Shown: positions 42,485-51,492 of the stretch, one piece after another
How the letters are laid out: each line of letters starts with the position of its first letter
How positions within the stretch are numbered: position 1 is the stretch's first letter
DNA from: Yoonia sp.
GTDB lineage: Bacteria; Pseudomonadota; Alphaproteobacteria; Rhodobacterales; Rhodobacteraceae
Length of the DNA: 64,000 nt
Assembly (NCBI RefSeq): GCF_018402175.1
Contig: NZ_JAGYJK010000011.1
Span: forward strand, 230,896-294,895
Direction: 5' to 3'
The notes under the pieces: generated by a model
The model's input: the letters and a program-made list of their open reading frames with translations, nothing else
Database searches by the model: none
What the model was told of the DNA's origin: nothing
Position numbers and translations under genes: made by a program

Positions 42485-42504
42485 TGTTCCCATAATGGCT
42501 CCCC
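42485..42504 (+). promoter_or_regulatory. Putative integrase arm-type site (left arm)
   Basis: TGTTCCCATAATGGCTCCCC, matching TGTTCCCATAAACGTTCCCC at 61326-61345 in 17 of 20 positions with identical spacing between the two conserved blocks. Confidence 0.6.
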
Positions 42505-42668
42505 ATAAGCTTGTGCGCTTGCGTCAGCACCCCACCACAACACAAACATAAGTGCCTACCGGCAGACCCCACCCGAGGGGTATCCCCCTAACGCACCACG
42601 ACACCCCTTCTCACCTATCCAAATGAGTCCACACGAACGGTGAGGCGTTCTGCTGCATATGGAACTGG

Positions 42669-42980
42669 TCAGGGTATTTTGATCATGCCAAGGGCCAGCA
42701 TGGCCCCCTCAAGCTCGCGCAGCTCCCTGAGCTTCTCTGCCCGTTTACGCCTGATCTCGCGCGTCTCCCAACCGTGTACTGTCTTGGCCTGTGCGCAACG
42801 CTCTCGGCCTTGCTGCGTCCTTGCACCCGTAGACGCCCCACCATGCGTCCTGCACACGGCCTTGCCGCGCATCGCAGGCTTGCAGCACTGCACACCGCTG
42901 CGCTTGCTCTTGGCCTGACAGCGCGCCGCTACAGCGCCGAAACTGGTGGTGAAGGGCTCGTACACTAGGCTTGGTTCCAT
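42669..42980 (-). CDS. HGGxSTG-motif zinc-binding-like small protein (phage/island type)
   Basis: A 103-aa protein. A Cys-rich front (ARCQAKSKRSGVQCCKPAMR, then GKAVCRTHGG) would bind zinc through C, C, C and H. The HGGASTGARTQQGRERCAQA core is the signature of a small family seen in phages and integrated elements. A basic helical tail ends in LRELRELEGAMLALGM. Function unknown; nucleic-acid binding is likely. ATG 42980 is chosen because the family starts near here; the frame continues to 43055. It diverges from the MltG chimera gene. Confidence 0.7.
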   Translation of the reverse strand: MEPSLVYEPFTTSFGAVAARCQAKSKRSGVQCCKPAMRGKAVCRTHGGASTGARTQQGRERCAQAKTVHGWETREIRRKRAEKLRELRELEGAMLALGMIKIP

Positions 42981-43074
42981 CCTGCCAACATCGCCGCATG
43001 TTACCATACACAGATATGCTTTGTCAGTTTGCCCAATCGGTGTACGCTTCCACAAAAGACAACGAGGCAGACAG

Positions 43075-45003
43075 ATGAAACCGATTGTGCTGGCGGTCGC
43101 GCTTGTGAGCTTAGCAGCGCCTGCTGCGGCAGAGCCAGCTTATGACCCTAGTTTCTACATCCAGCTGTCAGAACTCGGGCTAGAGCGTGAAGCGTTCCTG
43201 TACGCCCTCAGGTGGGCAGCGGACGCCAATTCAAAGGGAAAAAAAGAGGTAGCCGATGCCTTGGTGGCAGGGGCCATCGGCTGGGGCATGAAACAATACC
43301 GCGACCCCGGCCCCTTGGCCCAAGCCATCTGTTTTCAGGTGCCCAGCGGCGCGTCGATGTCACGGGTCACGGATGCGCTGGTGGCGCAGGGGGCGGTCAG
43401 CGACGGCACCATCCTGCGCATCGGGGCCGATTACAGCGATAAATCTGGCCTGTTGAAGGCGGGCAGTTTCTTGGTGCCGGAAACGGCGTCGATGGAACAG
43501 ATCATGGACATCATCACGCGCGGCGGTGCCAATAGCTGCGGCACCGAGGTGATCTACCGCGTCGGTGTGAACCAGTTGCAAGGCGTTGTGCGCGAACTGG
43601 ACCCCGCGACCAACCGGTTCGAGGTGCGCGCCAGCTTTGACCCGCTATCCGAAGAAGAACCCGCCGACTATTCAGAGGCGCGCGCGCAGGCGGATACCCG
43701 TTTTCGCGTGGTGCTGGCCGCAGGTGTGACCAGCTGGCAGGTGCTGACCGCGCTGCGCGGGATCAGCACGCTGGACGCCGATGTCACCGAAACCCCGCCC
43801 GAAGGCGCGCTTGCCCCCGCCAGCTATGAATTCACCCCCGGCACGCCGGTATCTGCTATTTTGGCGCAGATGACCGCGCGGCAGGATGACATCATCGCCA
43901 CGGCCTGGGCCAACCGGCAGGACGGCCTGCCGCTGGACAGCCCGGCCGAAATGCTGGTCCTTGCCAGCATCATCGAAAAGGAAACCAGCGAGATCGACGA
44001 ACGCCGGCAGGTCGCCAGCGTCTTTGTCAACCGGCTGCGGCAGGGGATGCGGTTGCAGACCGACCCCACCGTGATCTATGGCGTCACCCGCGGGCAGGGC
44101 GTGCTGGGCCGCGGCATCCGGCAAAGCGAATTGCGCGACGACAATCCGTGGAACACCTATGTGATCGACGGCCTGCCGCTGACGCCGATTGCCAATCCGG
44201 GTCAGGCCAGTATCGCCGCGGCGGTCAATCCCGATGAAACAGATTATATCTTTTTCGTGGCAAACGGCACCGGCGGGCATACGTTTACCACCAATCTGGC
44301 CGACCATAACCGCGCGGTAGCCATCTGGCGGCTGCTGGAGTTGGCACCGCTTCCGAGTGTTGCGCAGGATTACGCCTTGGGAATGGCTGCGTATCAAAGC
44401 GGCGACTATGCCACTGCGCTGCGAGAGTGGAAGCCAATGGCTGAGCAAGGTGACGCCTCCGCGCAATATAATCTTGGCCAGATGTATGGCCAAGGCGACG
44501 GCGTGGCGCAGGACTATGCCGAGGCCGGGCGCTGGTATCGACTGGCCGCCGCGCAGGGCTATGCCGATGCGCAATACAATCTTGGCGTGATGTATAACAA
44601 TGGTCGGGGCGTCGCGCAGGATGACAGTGAGGCTGTGCGCTGGTATCGACTGGCCGCTGAGCAAAGTAACATCAACGCGCAACTTAATCTTGGTCTCATG
44701 TATCAGGGCGGTCAGGGCGTGTTGCAGGACCACGCAGAGGCAGCGCGCTGGTATCGACTGGCCGCCGATCAGGGCAACGCAGACGCGCAAAACAATTTAA
44801 GTTTGTTGTATGACAAAGGTCAGGGCGTCCCGCAGGACTACGTCCTGTCTCATATGTGGGCCAATATCGCTGCTGCAAATGGGAATAGCCATGCGCCCGC
44901 GCATCGTGACGACATTGCGCTCAAGATGGCCACAGCCGATATATCCGAGGCACAGCGCCGAGCGCGTGTTTGCATGGCGTCTAACTATGAAGACTGCGAC
45001 TAG
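43075..45003 (+). CDS. Chimeric secreted protein: MltG/YceG lytic transglycosylase fused to Sel1-like repeats
   Basis: A 642-aa protein in three parts. Residues 1-20 are a Sec signal (MKPIVLAVALVSLAAPAAAE), followed by about 55 helical residues of unknown type. Residues about 80-425 match Rhodobacterales MltG (GPLAQAICFQVPSGASMSRV; LASIIEKETSEIDERRQVAS; FVNRLRQGMRLQTDPTVIYG), the endolytic transglycosylase, with catalytic Glu in IIEKE, but without the MltG membrane anchor. Residues about 435-640 are four or five Sel1 repeats (AQYNLGVMYNNGRGVAQDDSEAVRWYRLAA type). Start ATG 43075 has GAGG upstream. The TAG stop coincides with the first bases of the IS630 remnant. Confidence 0.82.
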   Translation: MKPIVLAVALVSLAAPAAAEPAYDPSFYIQLSELGLEREAFLYALRWAADANSKGKKEVADALVAGAIGWGMKQYRDPGPLAQAICFQVPSGASMSRVTDALVAQGAVSDGTILRIGADYSDKSGLLKAGSFLVPETASMEQIMDIITRGGANSCGTEVIYRVGVNQLQGVVRELDPATNRFEVRASFDPLSEEEPADYSEARAQADTRFRVVLAAGVTSWQVLTALRGISTLDADVTETPPEGALAPASYEFTPGTPVSAILAQMTARQDDIIATAWANRQDGLPLDSPAEMLVLASIIEKETSEIDERRQVASVFVNRLRQGMRLQTDPTVIYGVTRGQGVLGRGIRQSELRDDNPWNTYVIDGLPLTPIANPGQASIAAAVNPDETDYIFFVANGTGGHTFTTNLADHNRAVAIWRLLELAPLPSVAQDYALGMAAYQSGDYATALREWKPMAEQGDASAQYNLGQMYGQGDGVAQDYAEAGRWYRLAAAQGYADAQYNLGVMYNNGRGVAQDDSEAVRWYRLAAEQSNINAQLNLGLMYQGGQGVLQDHAEAARWYRLAADQGNADAQNNLSLLYDKGQGVPQDYVLSHMWANIAAANGNSHAPAHRDDIALKMATADISEAQRRARVCMASNYEDCD

Positions 45004-45383
45004 TGTTCGCCACCTGACACAAGATTCCCACCGCTGACATTCTGTGCCATGTTCGGGCTCATGAGACGCTCCGACATCTGCCTTTACCTTGGCCCCGCCG
45101 ACCGTGCTGAGCTTCAAGCTCTGATCAGCAACCACAACTCGCCGCGCAAGCTCGTCTGGCGGGCCGAGATTGTGCTGGCGACGGCGGATGGTCATGGCAG
45201 CTATTCGAGCGTCGATGATCTTGAGGCCGCGATCTACGATTATCTGGCGCATCACAACGAGAGGCCCAAGCCCTTCAAATGGACCAAAACCGCCGAGGAT
45301 ATTCTCACCCGGGAACGCCGCGCTCTGAACAGGCTCGATGAAATCCGAGGGAACCGGTAAGATGTGTCAGACTCAGTGCACTA
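45001..45383 (+). mobile_element. IS630-family deletion remnant, about 383 bp
   Basis: Imperfect terminal inverted repeats are TAGTG-N9-TGACACA at the left and the same pattern inverted at the right, ending in TA (the IS630 target dinucleotide). Inside is a transposase with its middle removed. The size and preserved ends make it a MITE-like derivative that an intact IS could still mobilise. Confidence 0.75.
45061..45360 (+). pseudogene. IS630 transposase, internally deleted
   Basis: About 99 residues that join the N-terminal helix-turn-helix start (MRRSDICLYLGPADRAELQA, ...KLVWRAEIVLATADGHG) directly to the IS630 C-terminus (IYDYLAHHNERPKPFKWTKT, ...ILTRERRALNRLDEIRGNR). The catalytic DDE core, about 200 residues or more, is missing, so it is inactive. 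The frame stays open across the junction. Confidence 0.8.
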
Positions 45384-45613
45384 GGCTTGCCGCTGAACAC
45401 AAGCGTCTGCGCGACAGCCGCATCCAGTGCGACACCCCCCTGACCGAACAGATCAAGGCGCTCATGCGCTCCCTGCCACCCGCACAGCGGAACCGTCCGT
45501 AGACCATGGACGAACTCGTGGCGCGACTGCATCCCCGGCACAATGTCCGCCCCTGCCGGGGGATCACCCTGCTTACGCCCGAGATCGTCGAAGCAACCCT
45601 TGAGGGGCAATAG
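45384..45613 (+). pseudogene. Degenerate 3' gene fragment with one internal amber codon
   Basis: The frame LAAEHKRLRDSRIQCDTPLT... runs from the IS end to TAG 45500-45502 and resumes at once as TMDELVARLHPRHNVRPCRG..., ending LLTPEIVEATLEGQ at 45613. Reading the internal TAG as a mutated TGG (W) restores RPWTMDELVARL, so this looks like the tail of one gene interrupted by IS insertion and a nonsense change. I do not recognise the family with certainty; the TPEIVEA(I/T)L ending recalls recombinase C-termini. The following 45614-45807 holds nothing recognisable besides the cas3 RBS. Confidence 0.45.
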
Positions 45614-45807
45614 TCCCCTGAGATAAAGTTCGCGGATCTGCTGGAGCCGTTTTCGGTGGGACAGGAGGGGCAGAAAAATCTTTTGACCATCACATGAGCT
45701 ACTGGTGGATCGCTCATTCAGTATCTGGGATGGCTCTCAAACCGATAATTCAAGGCGAAAGGTAAACAGTCGAATGCTCGAGTCGGTTGACTTGGGAGTC
45801 CTAAAGT

Positions 45808-48312
45808 GTGGACGCTCGCCCCATGATAGAATCACTCGTTGCGGACTGGCCGGGCAAGACGTTTGATGGCTGCTCGCCTGATACCCACCCCGCCCTGTGG
45901 CATATGCTAGATGTGGCAGCTGTGGCGGGCGTGGTGCTGGCGCGGCGGTCGCTGACGGGAAATGAGGCGCAGGACAGGGCATTGCAGTTTCTGGTAGCGC
46001 TGCATGACATAGGCAAATTCAGCGAGAGCTTTCGTAACATGTTGCAGGGTCAGCCGAGCAGCGGCGCGAGACACTGGCAGCACAGTTATACCCTGATGAA
46101 TTACCTATTGGACCATCAAATCGCCGCGGTGATCGGCGGAAGCGAGGAAATACGCACTCTGCTCTACGCCGCTGTGGCGGGGCATCATGGCGGACCTCCG
46201 AAGAACCTTGACCGCCGCGAATTGCGAAATCAGACGGCGCAAATTGGCGATGGGTTGGGTGCAGCGTCAGCGGCGGTGGCCGCCTTGGCTCCACTGTTTG
46301 AAACGGCTATGCTGGACGACATTCAAGACGCAGGCGCGCTATCATGGGCGCTGTCTGGACTGACGGTGCAGGCAGACTGGATCGGCTCGAACGCCGCGTG
46401 GTTTCCACCGCAACCAGCTGAAATTCCCGTGGCAGAATACTTTAGCGCCTCACAGGCGCGGGCAGCGCAAGCCGTGGCGGCAGCGGGGCTGTTTACTGGC
46501 ACACCACGGGCAGGTGCGGATATTCTAGCGGGCCTGCAGAAGCGCCCGATGCAGGCGGTGGTGGCAGACGTGGCAATACCCGAGGGGCCGCTGCTAGCCC
46601 TGATCGAAGATGCCACGGGCGCGGGCAAAACCGAAGCGGCGTTGATATTGGCCGGGCGGATGATGGCGTCGGGTAAGGGTTCAGGGCTTTACTTTGCCTT
46701 GCCAACTATGGCGACCAGCAACGCAATGCTGGGCCGGTTGCAAGATGCTGCACCGAGGTTGTTTTCCGGTACGCCCAGCCTCGCGCTAACCCATGGCCGT
46801 GCGGGTATGAGCGCCGAATTCCAGGATATCCGTGAAGACCGTACCGATGGTATCAGCTGCTCGGACTGGCTGGCCGATGACCGCCGCCGCGTGCTGCTGG
46901 CTGATATCGGCGTGGGAACCATAGATCAGGCCTTGATGGCGGTGCTGCCGACGCGATTTAGCACACTGCGGCTCTGGGCGCTGGCGGGCAAGGTCTTGAT
47001 CATTGACGAGGCCCACGCCTATGACCCGTATATGGAGGCCGAATTGCAGGCGCTTCTGCGCTTTCAGGCGCGGCTTGGCGGTTCGGCGATTTTGATGACT
47101 GCTACCCTGCCAGCCCATATGCGCGCCGGTTTTACGCGTGCCTTTCAGCAGGGGCTAGGGATGGAGGTCACACCTATATGCAGTCAGGATTACCCGCAGC
47201 TTGCGCTGGTGGGGCGGAAGGCAACAAGCCAGCCGGTGGCTGCCGTGCCCGCCACCTGCCGCAGGCTTGGGGTACATCGTCTGGCTGATGCAGCGGATGC
47301 GGTGGCACTGATTTCGGACGCGGTAGCCAAGGGGGCGGCCTGTGTCTGGGTGCGCAACTCGGTGGATGACGCGATAGCTGCGCTGATGGCCCTGCGCGAG
47401 GCGGATGTAGAGGCTGACTTGCTACATGCTCGTTTCACTATGGGTGACCGACTGCAAAAGGAAATTTCTGTGCAGGCCCGCTTTGGTCGCGATGGTACGG
47501 GGCGCGCGGGCGGGGTGCTAGTTGCAACGCAAGTAGTCGAAGCCTCGCTGGACCTCGACTTTGACCTGATGGTGACAGACCTCGCACCCGTGGGGTCGTT
47601 GATCCAGCGGGCTGGGCGATTGTGGCGACACATGGAAAAACGCCCCGCAAGCGCACGCCCCGTGGCTGGCCCATCGTTGCATGTCCTGTCGCCTCATCCG
47701 GATAATGTGGTAGATTCCCGCTGGCTTCATAAGGTACTGGACAGCGGCGCTTGGGTCTATCCCCAGGATCAGCAATGGCGCACCGCGCGGGCGATTTTTG
47801 ATGCGGGCGAGATCATCGCGCCGGACGGTCTGCGGAAGTTGATCGAGTCAGTTTATGGCGATGCGCCGATACCCGCCCCGCTGCAAGCTGCAGAGTTGGA
47901 GCGTATCGGCCGTTTTGCCAGCGAGCGGGCGCAGGCTCAAAATAACCTTGCCGACGCCATGCAGCCCTATGGCCAGCATCAGATGGAAAAGGTGTTTGAC
48001 GATCTCAGCTTCCCCACTCGTCTTGGTCAGCCGCAAATAACCCTGCGCCTGGCGCGAATGCTGGACGGCAAGCTGGTACCAATGTCTGGCGCGGGGCACT
48101 TTGGCTGGGCGCTGTCGGAAGTTCAGGTTTCTAAGGCACGCTATGACAAGCTAGAGGGGATAGAGCAGGAGGATGATATGATTAGATTTGCCAAGAACAA
48201 CTGGCCGAAATGGATGCAGGGCAAGGTGATTTTGGCCCCAGTTGATGAGGCCGGCGGCATTTGCAAGGGGTTGCGGTATGAACGTATTTCCGGCCTAGTG
48301 TTCGGCAACTGA
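45808..48312 (+). CDS. cas3: CRISPR-associated nuclease-helicase Cas3 (type I-E)
   Basis: An 834-aa Cas3 that degrades Cascade-bound target DNA. The HD nuclease is in residues about 25-200 (LHDIGKF with H66-D67; HH126-127). The SF2 helicase has Walker A ATGAGKT (269-275), DEAH (400-403), motif III TATLP (431-435) and motif VI QRAGRLWRH. GTG 45808 with GGGAG nine bases upstream is one start; ATG 45823 is another. It is separated from cse1 by 179 nt, so it may have its own promoter, as in other I-E loci. Confidence 0.96.
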   Translation: MDARPMIESLVADWPGKTFDGCSPDTHPALWHMLDVAAVAGVVLARRSLTGNEAQDRALQFLVALHDIGKFSESFRNMLQGQPSSGARHWQHSYTLMNYLLDHQIAAVIGGSEEIRTLLYAAVAGHHGGPPKNLDRRELRNQTAQIGDGLGAASAAVAALAPLFETAMLDDIQDAGALSWALSGLTVQADWIGSNAAWFPPQPAEIPVAEYFSASQARAAQAVAAAGLFTGTPRAGADILAGLQKRPMQAVVADVAIPEGPLLALIEDATGAGKTEAALILAGRMMASGKGSGLYFALPTMATSNAMLGRLQDAAPRLFSGTPSLALTHGRAGMSAEFQDIREDRTDGISCSDWLADDRRRVLLADIGVGTIDQALMAVLPTRFSTLRLWALAGKVLIIDEAHAYDPYMEAELQALLRFQARLGGSAILMTATLPAHMRAGFTRAFQQGLGMEVTPICSQDYPQLALVGRKATSQPVAAVPATCRRLGVHRLADAADAVALISDAVAKGAACVWVRNSVDDAIAALMALREADVEADLLHARFTMGDRLQKEISVQARFGRDGTGRAGGVLVATQVVEASLDLDFDLMVTDLAPVGSLIQRAGRLWRHMEKRPASARPVAGPSLHVLSPHPDNVVDSRWLHKVLDSGAWVYPQDQQWRTARAIFDAGEIIAPDGLRKLIESVYGDAPIPAPLQAAELERIGRFASERAQAQNNLADAMQPYGQHQMEKVFDDLSFPTRLGQPQITLRLARMLDGKLVPMSGAGHFGWALSEVQVSKARYDKLEGIEQEDDMIRFAKNNWPKWMQGKVILAPVDEAGGICKGLRYERISGLVFGN

Positions 48313-48491
48313 GAAAACATTCTGACGTGCCACGATTAACATTTTTTAAAGGTATTGAATAGGATCGACGCCATCCTAGGCCGATAAAGGGTACTTTTTG
48401 TTGGGATGCGAAAGCTAGTTTTTGGACCAGTCTCTGTTTAATCTTCCCTACTGGCCTTTGAGATCTCTGCTCTGCGTAGAAAGAATTCTAA

Positions 48492-49937
48492 ATGCTCAAT
48501 CTTATTAATGACCCATGGATTCCGGTGATCCGAGCAGGTAGTTCAGCAGTAATCCGGCCAGACCAGATTGCTGAAGCGGATGTGGAGCGGCTGGATTGGC
48601 AGCGCGCAGACCTCAACCTTGCCTGCATGGAGCTGCTGATCGGGCTGATCTATTTAGCGCATCCCTGCACTAATCGCGCCGCTCCGCCCGATGCCGCGAC
48701 TTTGCGCAACGCGCTTGCTCGGCTGGCACCCGCCTTCAACCTACTTGGCGATGGCCCTCTGTTCCTGCAGGATATGGAAGCGCTGGAAGGGGAGCCAAAC
48801 CCGCCAGATATGCTGTTTATAGACAGTGCCGGTGCGTCGACTGCCAAGAAAAACGCCGACCTAATGGTGCGACGCGGGCGCTATGAGGGCCTGCAGCTGC
48901 CGGTGGCGGCGATGGCGCTGTTTGCCATGCAGGCCTTTGCGCCCTCGGGCGGGGCGGGCAACCGCACTTCGATGCGCGGCGGTGGCCCAATGGTGACGCT
49001 AGTGCGCCCTGAGGCGGACGGGCTGTGGCCGCTGATCTGGGCCAATGTGCCCCATGGTACGCCCTTACCCGCCGATGATCTGCACAAGCTGCCATGGATG
49101 CGCGAAACCGTTAGCTCCAAGCCAGAAGGTGTGGTGATGGTGCCCGAGGAAGGCAGCCAGAGTGCTCCCGCCCCCCAAGTGTTTTTCGGCCAACCCCGCC
49201 GCTTGCGGCTGGTGGAAAACGGGGGCGTGGTTACGGGGGTGATCCAGCGACCCTATGGCAATAATTACCAGCAATGGCTACACCCGCTTTCGCCTTATTA
49301 CAAAGACGCCACGGGGCAGGTCTTGCCGGTGCATCCAAAGCCAGGTGTGTTTGGTTATCGCAACTGGCGCGGGGTACTGTTGACCTCGGACAAAGGGCTG
49401 AAGCCGCAGGTACTGACCACTTATCTGAAGGATGTGAAAGCCGCCAAATGCAGCCTGATCGTGGCCGGTTGGGCGATGGACAATATGAAACCACAGGATT
49501 TCATCTGGTCGGAACAGCCGGTGTTCACCCTTTCGGAAAAAACAGAATTTGCGGCAACGGATATGGTGGAAGCAGCTGAGGCGGCAGGGTTTGCGCTCAG
49601 GGTTTGCGTGCGGGACGGGGGGGATGACAACCGCGCGCTGGCAGCGCTGGAGGGGTTTTATAACGCCACGCAAGGCCCGTTTGAAGCGCTGCTTGCCAAG
49701 ATGGCTGCCGATGGTGCCGTGCGCCATGATGCGTGGCTCAAGAGCCTGCGCAAAGCGGCGCTGGTAGAATTTGATGCAGCGGTGCTGCCCGGATTGCCCG
49801 ATCTTGCGGAGAGCAAACGTGAAGCAGCAATCAAGGCGCGGGGCAAGCTGCTGGCGGCGTTCAGCGGCTTCGGACTGGGCAAGAGCATATATGGTCCGCT
49901 CGGGCTTGTGGCACAAAAGAAAAAGGAAACGGTATGA
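48492..49937 (+). CDS. casA: Cascade large subunit Cse1/Cas8e
   Basis: A 481-aa Cse1 that recognises the PAM and recruits Cas3. The family opening LINDPWIPVI, the LYLAHPC-like region (LLIGLIYLAHPCTNRAAP) and the glycine-rich L1 loop GGAGNRTSMRGGGPMVTLV are clear. A four-helix bundle forms the C-terminus. First gene of casABCDE12, overlapping cse2 by 4 nt. Confidence 0.95.
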   Translation: MLNLINDPWIPVIRAGSSAVIRPDQIAEADVERLDWQRADLNLACMELLIGLIYLAHPCTNRAAPPDAATLRNALARLAPAFNLLGDGPLFLQDMEALEGEPNPPDMLFIDSAGASTAKKNADLMVRRGRYEGLQLPVAAMALFAMQAFAPSGGAGNRTSMRGGGPMVTLVRPEADGLWPLIWANVPHGTPLPADDLHKLPWMRETVSSKPEGVVMVPEEGSQSAPAPQVFFGQPRRLRLVENGGVVTGVIQRPYGNNYQQWLHPLSPYYKDATGQVLPVHPKPGVFGYRNWRGVLLTSDKGLKPQVLTTYLKDVKAAKCSLIVAGWAMDNMKPQDFIWSEQPVFTLSEKTEFAATDMVEAAEAAGFALRVCVRDGGDDNRALAALEGFYNATQGPFEALLAKMAADGAVRHDAWLKSLRKAALVEFDAAVLPGLPDLAESKREAAIKARGKLLAAFSGFGLGKSIYGPLGLVAQKKKETV

Positions 49938-50431
49938 GCGAGGATGTGAAAGATATTTGCCAAGGCTGGTGGGCGCGCGAGATCACCGCCGAGACCGGCC
50001 CGGCCCGCAAGACCCGCGCGGAATTGCGGCGCGCCGATACCGCGCTGAAGGCGCTTGGCGTACCAGCGGTGCATAGGTTGAACGCGGCACTAGCGGTAAG
50101 CCGCTTAGATTTGCGCCATGATCCCGTGCGCCTTGCGCTGATCGCAGTGGCGCTGGCCCATATCAAGGAGCGCGGCGCGAAGGTGGCGCGGGCATTCGGC
50201 GCGGGGGATACGCCTGCCCTCAGCCCCATTCGTTTCAACGCGCTGATCCACGCCACTACGCCTGCGGCGCTCTGGCGGCCACTGACCCGTGGTTTGGCCG
50301 TAATCAAGGGGTCCGCCAACCCCGGCGCGCTGGCGGCTGATCTTTTTTACTGGAATGACCTCACCCGCACCCGCTGGTGCTTTGATTACTACGGCGAATC
50401 CTCCGCCACCACGATGGAACTGGAGACTTAA
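49934..50431 (+). CDS. casB: Cascade small subunit Cse2/Cas11
   Basis: A 165-aa all-helical Cse2 forming the Cascade belly and stabilising the R-loop. Family features are WWAREITAETGPARKTRAEL near the start and the final DLFYWNDLTRTRWCFDYYG. It overlaps cse1 and lies 2 nt before cas7e. Confidence 0.92.
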   Translation: MSEDVKDICQGWWAREITAETGPARKTRAELRRADTALKALGVPAVHRLNAALAVSRLDLRHDPVRLALIAVALAHIKERGAKVARAFGAGDTPALSPIRFNALIHATTPAALWRPLTRGLAVIKGSANPGALAADLFYWNDLTRTRWCFDYYGESSATTMELET

Positions 50432-50433
50432 AC

Positions 50434-51492
50434 ATGACCCGCTTTTTGCAACTGCATTACCTGACGATCTACCCCCCGTCCAACCCCAACCGCGACGACC
50501 TTGGCCGTCCTAAATCCGCCACCTATGGTGGTGTGCCACGCTTGCGCATTTCTTCGCAGGCACTGAAACGTGCGGCACGGATTTCCGACGTGATGCAGCA
50601 CGATCTGGCGGGGCATCTGGGTGACCGCACCCAGCGGATCGGAGAGGTGGTGCGAAATGCGCTGATGGCCGAGGGTGCCGAGGCCGAAAAGGCTGCGAAA
50701 ATCGCCGAGGGCATTGTTGATGTGTTTGGCAAGGTGGATGCAAAAAACAAGACCCGCACCCGCCAGCTTGCCTTTATCTCGCCTGATGAGAAAGCAGCTG
50801 CGATCGACTGGGCAAAAAAGGCGCTGGCCGGTGAAAAGCTTCCCGATAATGCTGAGCTAAAGAAGCTGGTGCTGCGTCGCGCTGACGGGGCAGCCGACGT
50901 TGCGATGTTTGGCCGGATGCTGGCCGATGATCCGGATTTCAACCGCGAGGCAGCTGTGCAGGTCTCTCATGCCATTACGACCCACAAAGCGCTGGTCGAG
51001 GACGATTTCTATACCGCCGTTGATGATCTGAAAGAAGCAACAGAAGATGCAGGTGCCGGATTTGTTGGTGAAGCGGGGTTTGGCTCGGGAGTATTTTATC
51101 TTTATGCCTGCGTCGATACCGCGCTTCTGCTAGAAAATCTTGGTGGCGACACGGCCCTTGCCAATCGAGCTATTGGTGCCCTGACCGAGGCGCTGGCTGT
51201 GGCCACACCGTCGGGCAAGAAGAATAGCTTCGCCCACCAGACACGCGCGAGTTATATCCGCATCGAATGCGGCAGCCAACAACCGCGCAGCCTTGCCGGG
51301 GCCTTTTTTTCGCCCGTTGCCGGGGCAGACCTGATGGCGGCTTCGGTGCAAGCACTGGGGGATATGGTTCAGAAGCTTGACAAGGCATATGGGGCATGTT
51401 GCGAAGCCAGCGCGGTGCTGGACATCAACGCGGGTCAGGGCAGCCTTGCGGAAATTCGCGCCTTTGCCGAAGGTTGCTTAGCCCATGGCTGA
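50434..51492 (+). CDS. casC: Cascade backbone subunit Cas7e (Cse4/CasC)
   Basis: A 352-aa RAMP protein; six copies coat the crRNA. Typical stretches are FLQLHYLTIYPPSNPNRDDL, GVPRLRISSQALKRAARIS, and GSGVFYLYACVDTALLLENL, with a late TRASYIRIECGSQQPRSLAGAF. Length is normal for I-E. It overlaps cas5e by 8 nt. Confidence 0.95.
   Translation: MTRFLQLHYLTIYPPSNPNRDDLGRPKSATYGGVPRLRISSQALKRAARISDVMQHDLAGHLGDRTQRIGEVVRNALMAEGAEAEKAAKIAEGIVDVFGKVDAKNKTRTRQLAFISPDEKAAAIDWAKKALAGEKLPDNAELKKLVLRRADGAADVAMFGRMLADDPDFNREAAVQVSHAITTHKALVEDDFYTAVDDLKEATEDAGAGFVGEAGFGSGVFYLYACVDTALLLENLGGDTALANRAIGALTEALAVATPSGKKNSFAHQTRASYIRIECGSQQPRSLAGAFFSPVAGADLMAASVQALGDMVQKLDKAYGACCEASAVLDINAGQGSLAEIRAFAEGCLAHG

Noticed and set aside
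42575..42592. GGGGTATCCCC-type hairpin near the left island end as a terminator of the HGGxSTG gene
   Set aside because: It is about 80 nt from the stop codon, short, and without a T run, so the call was not supportable.
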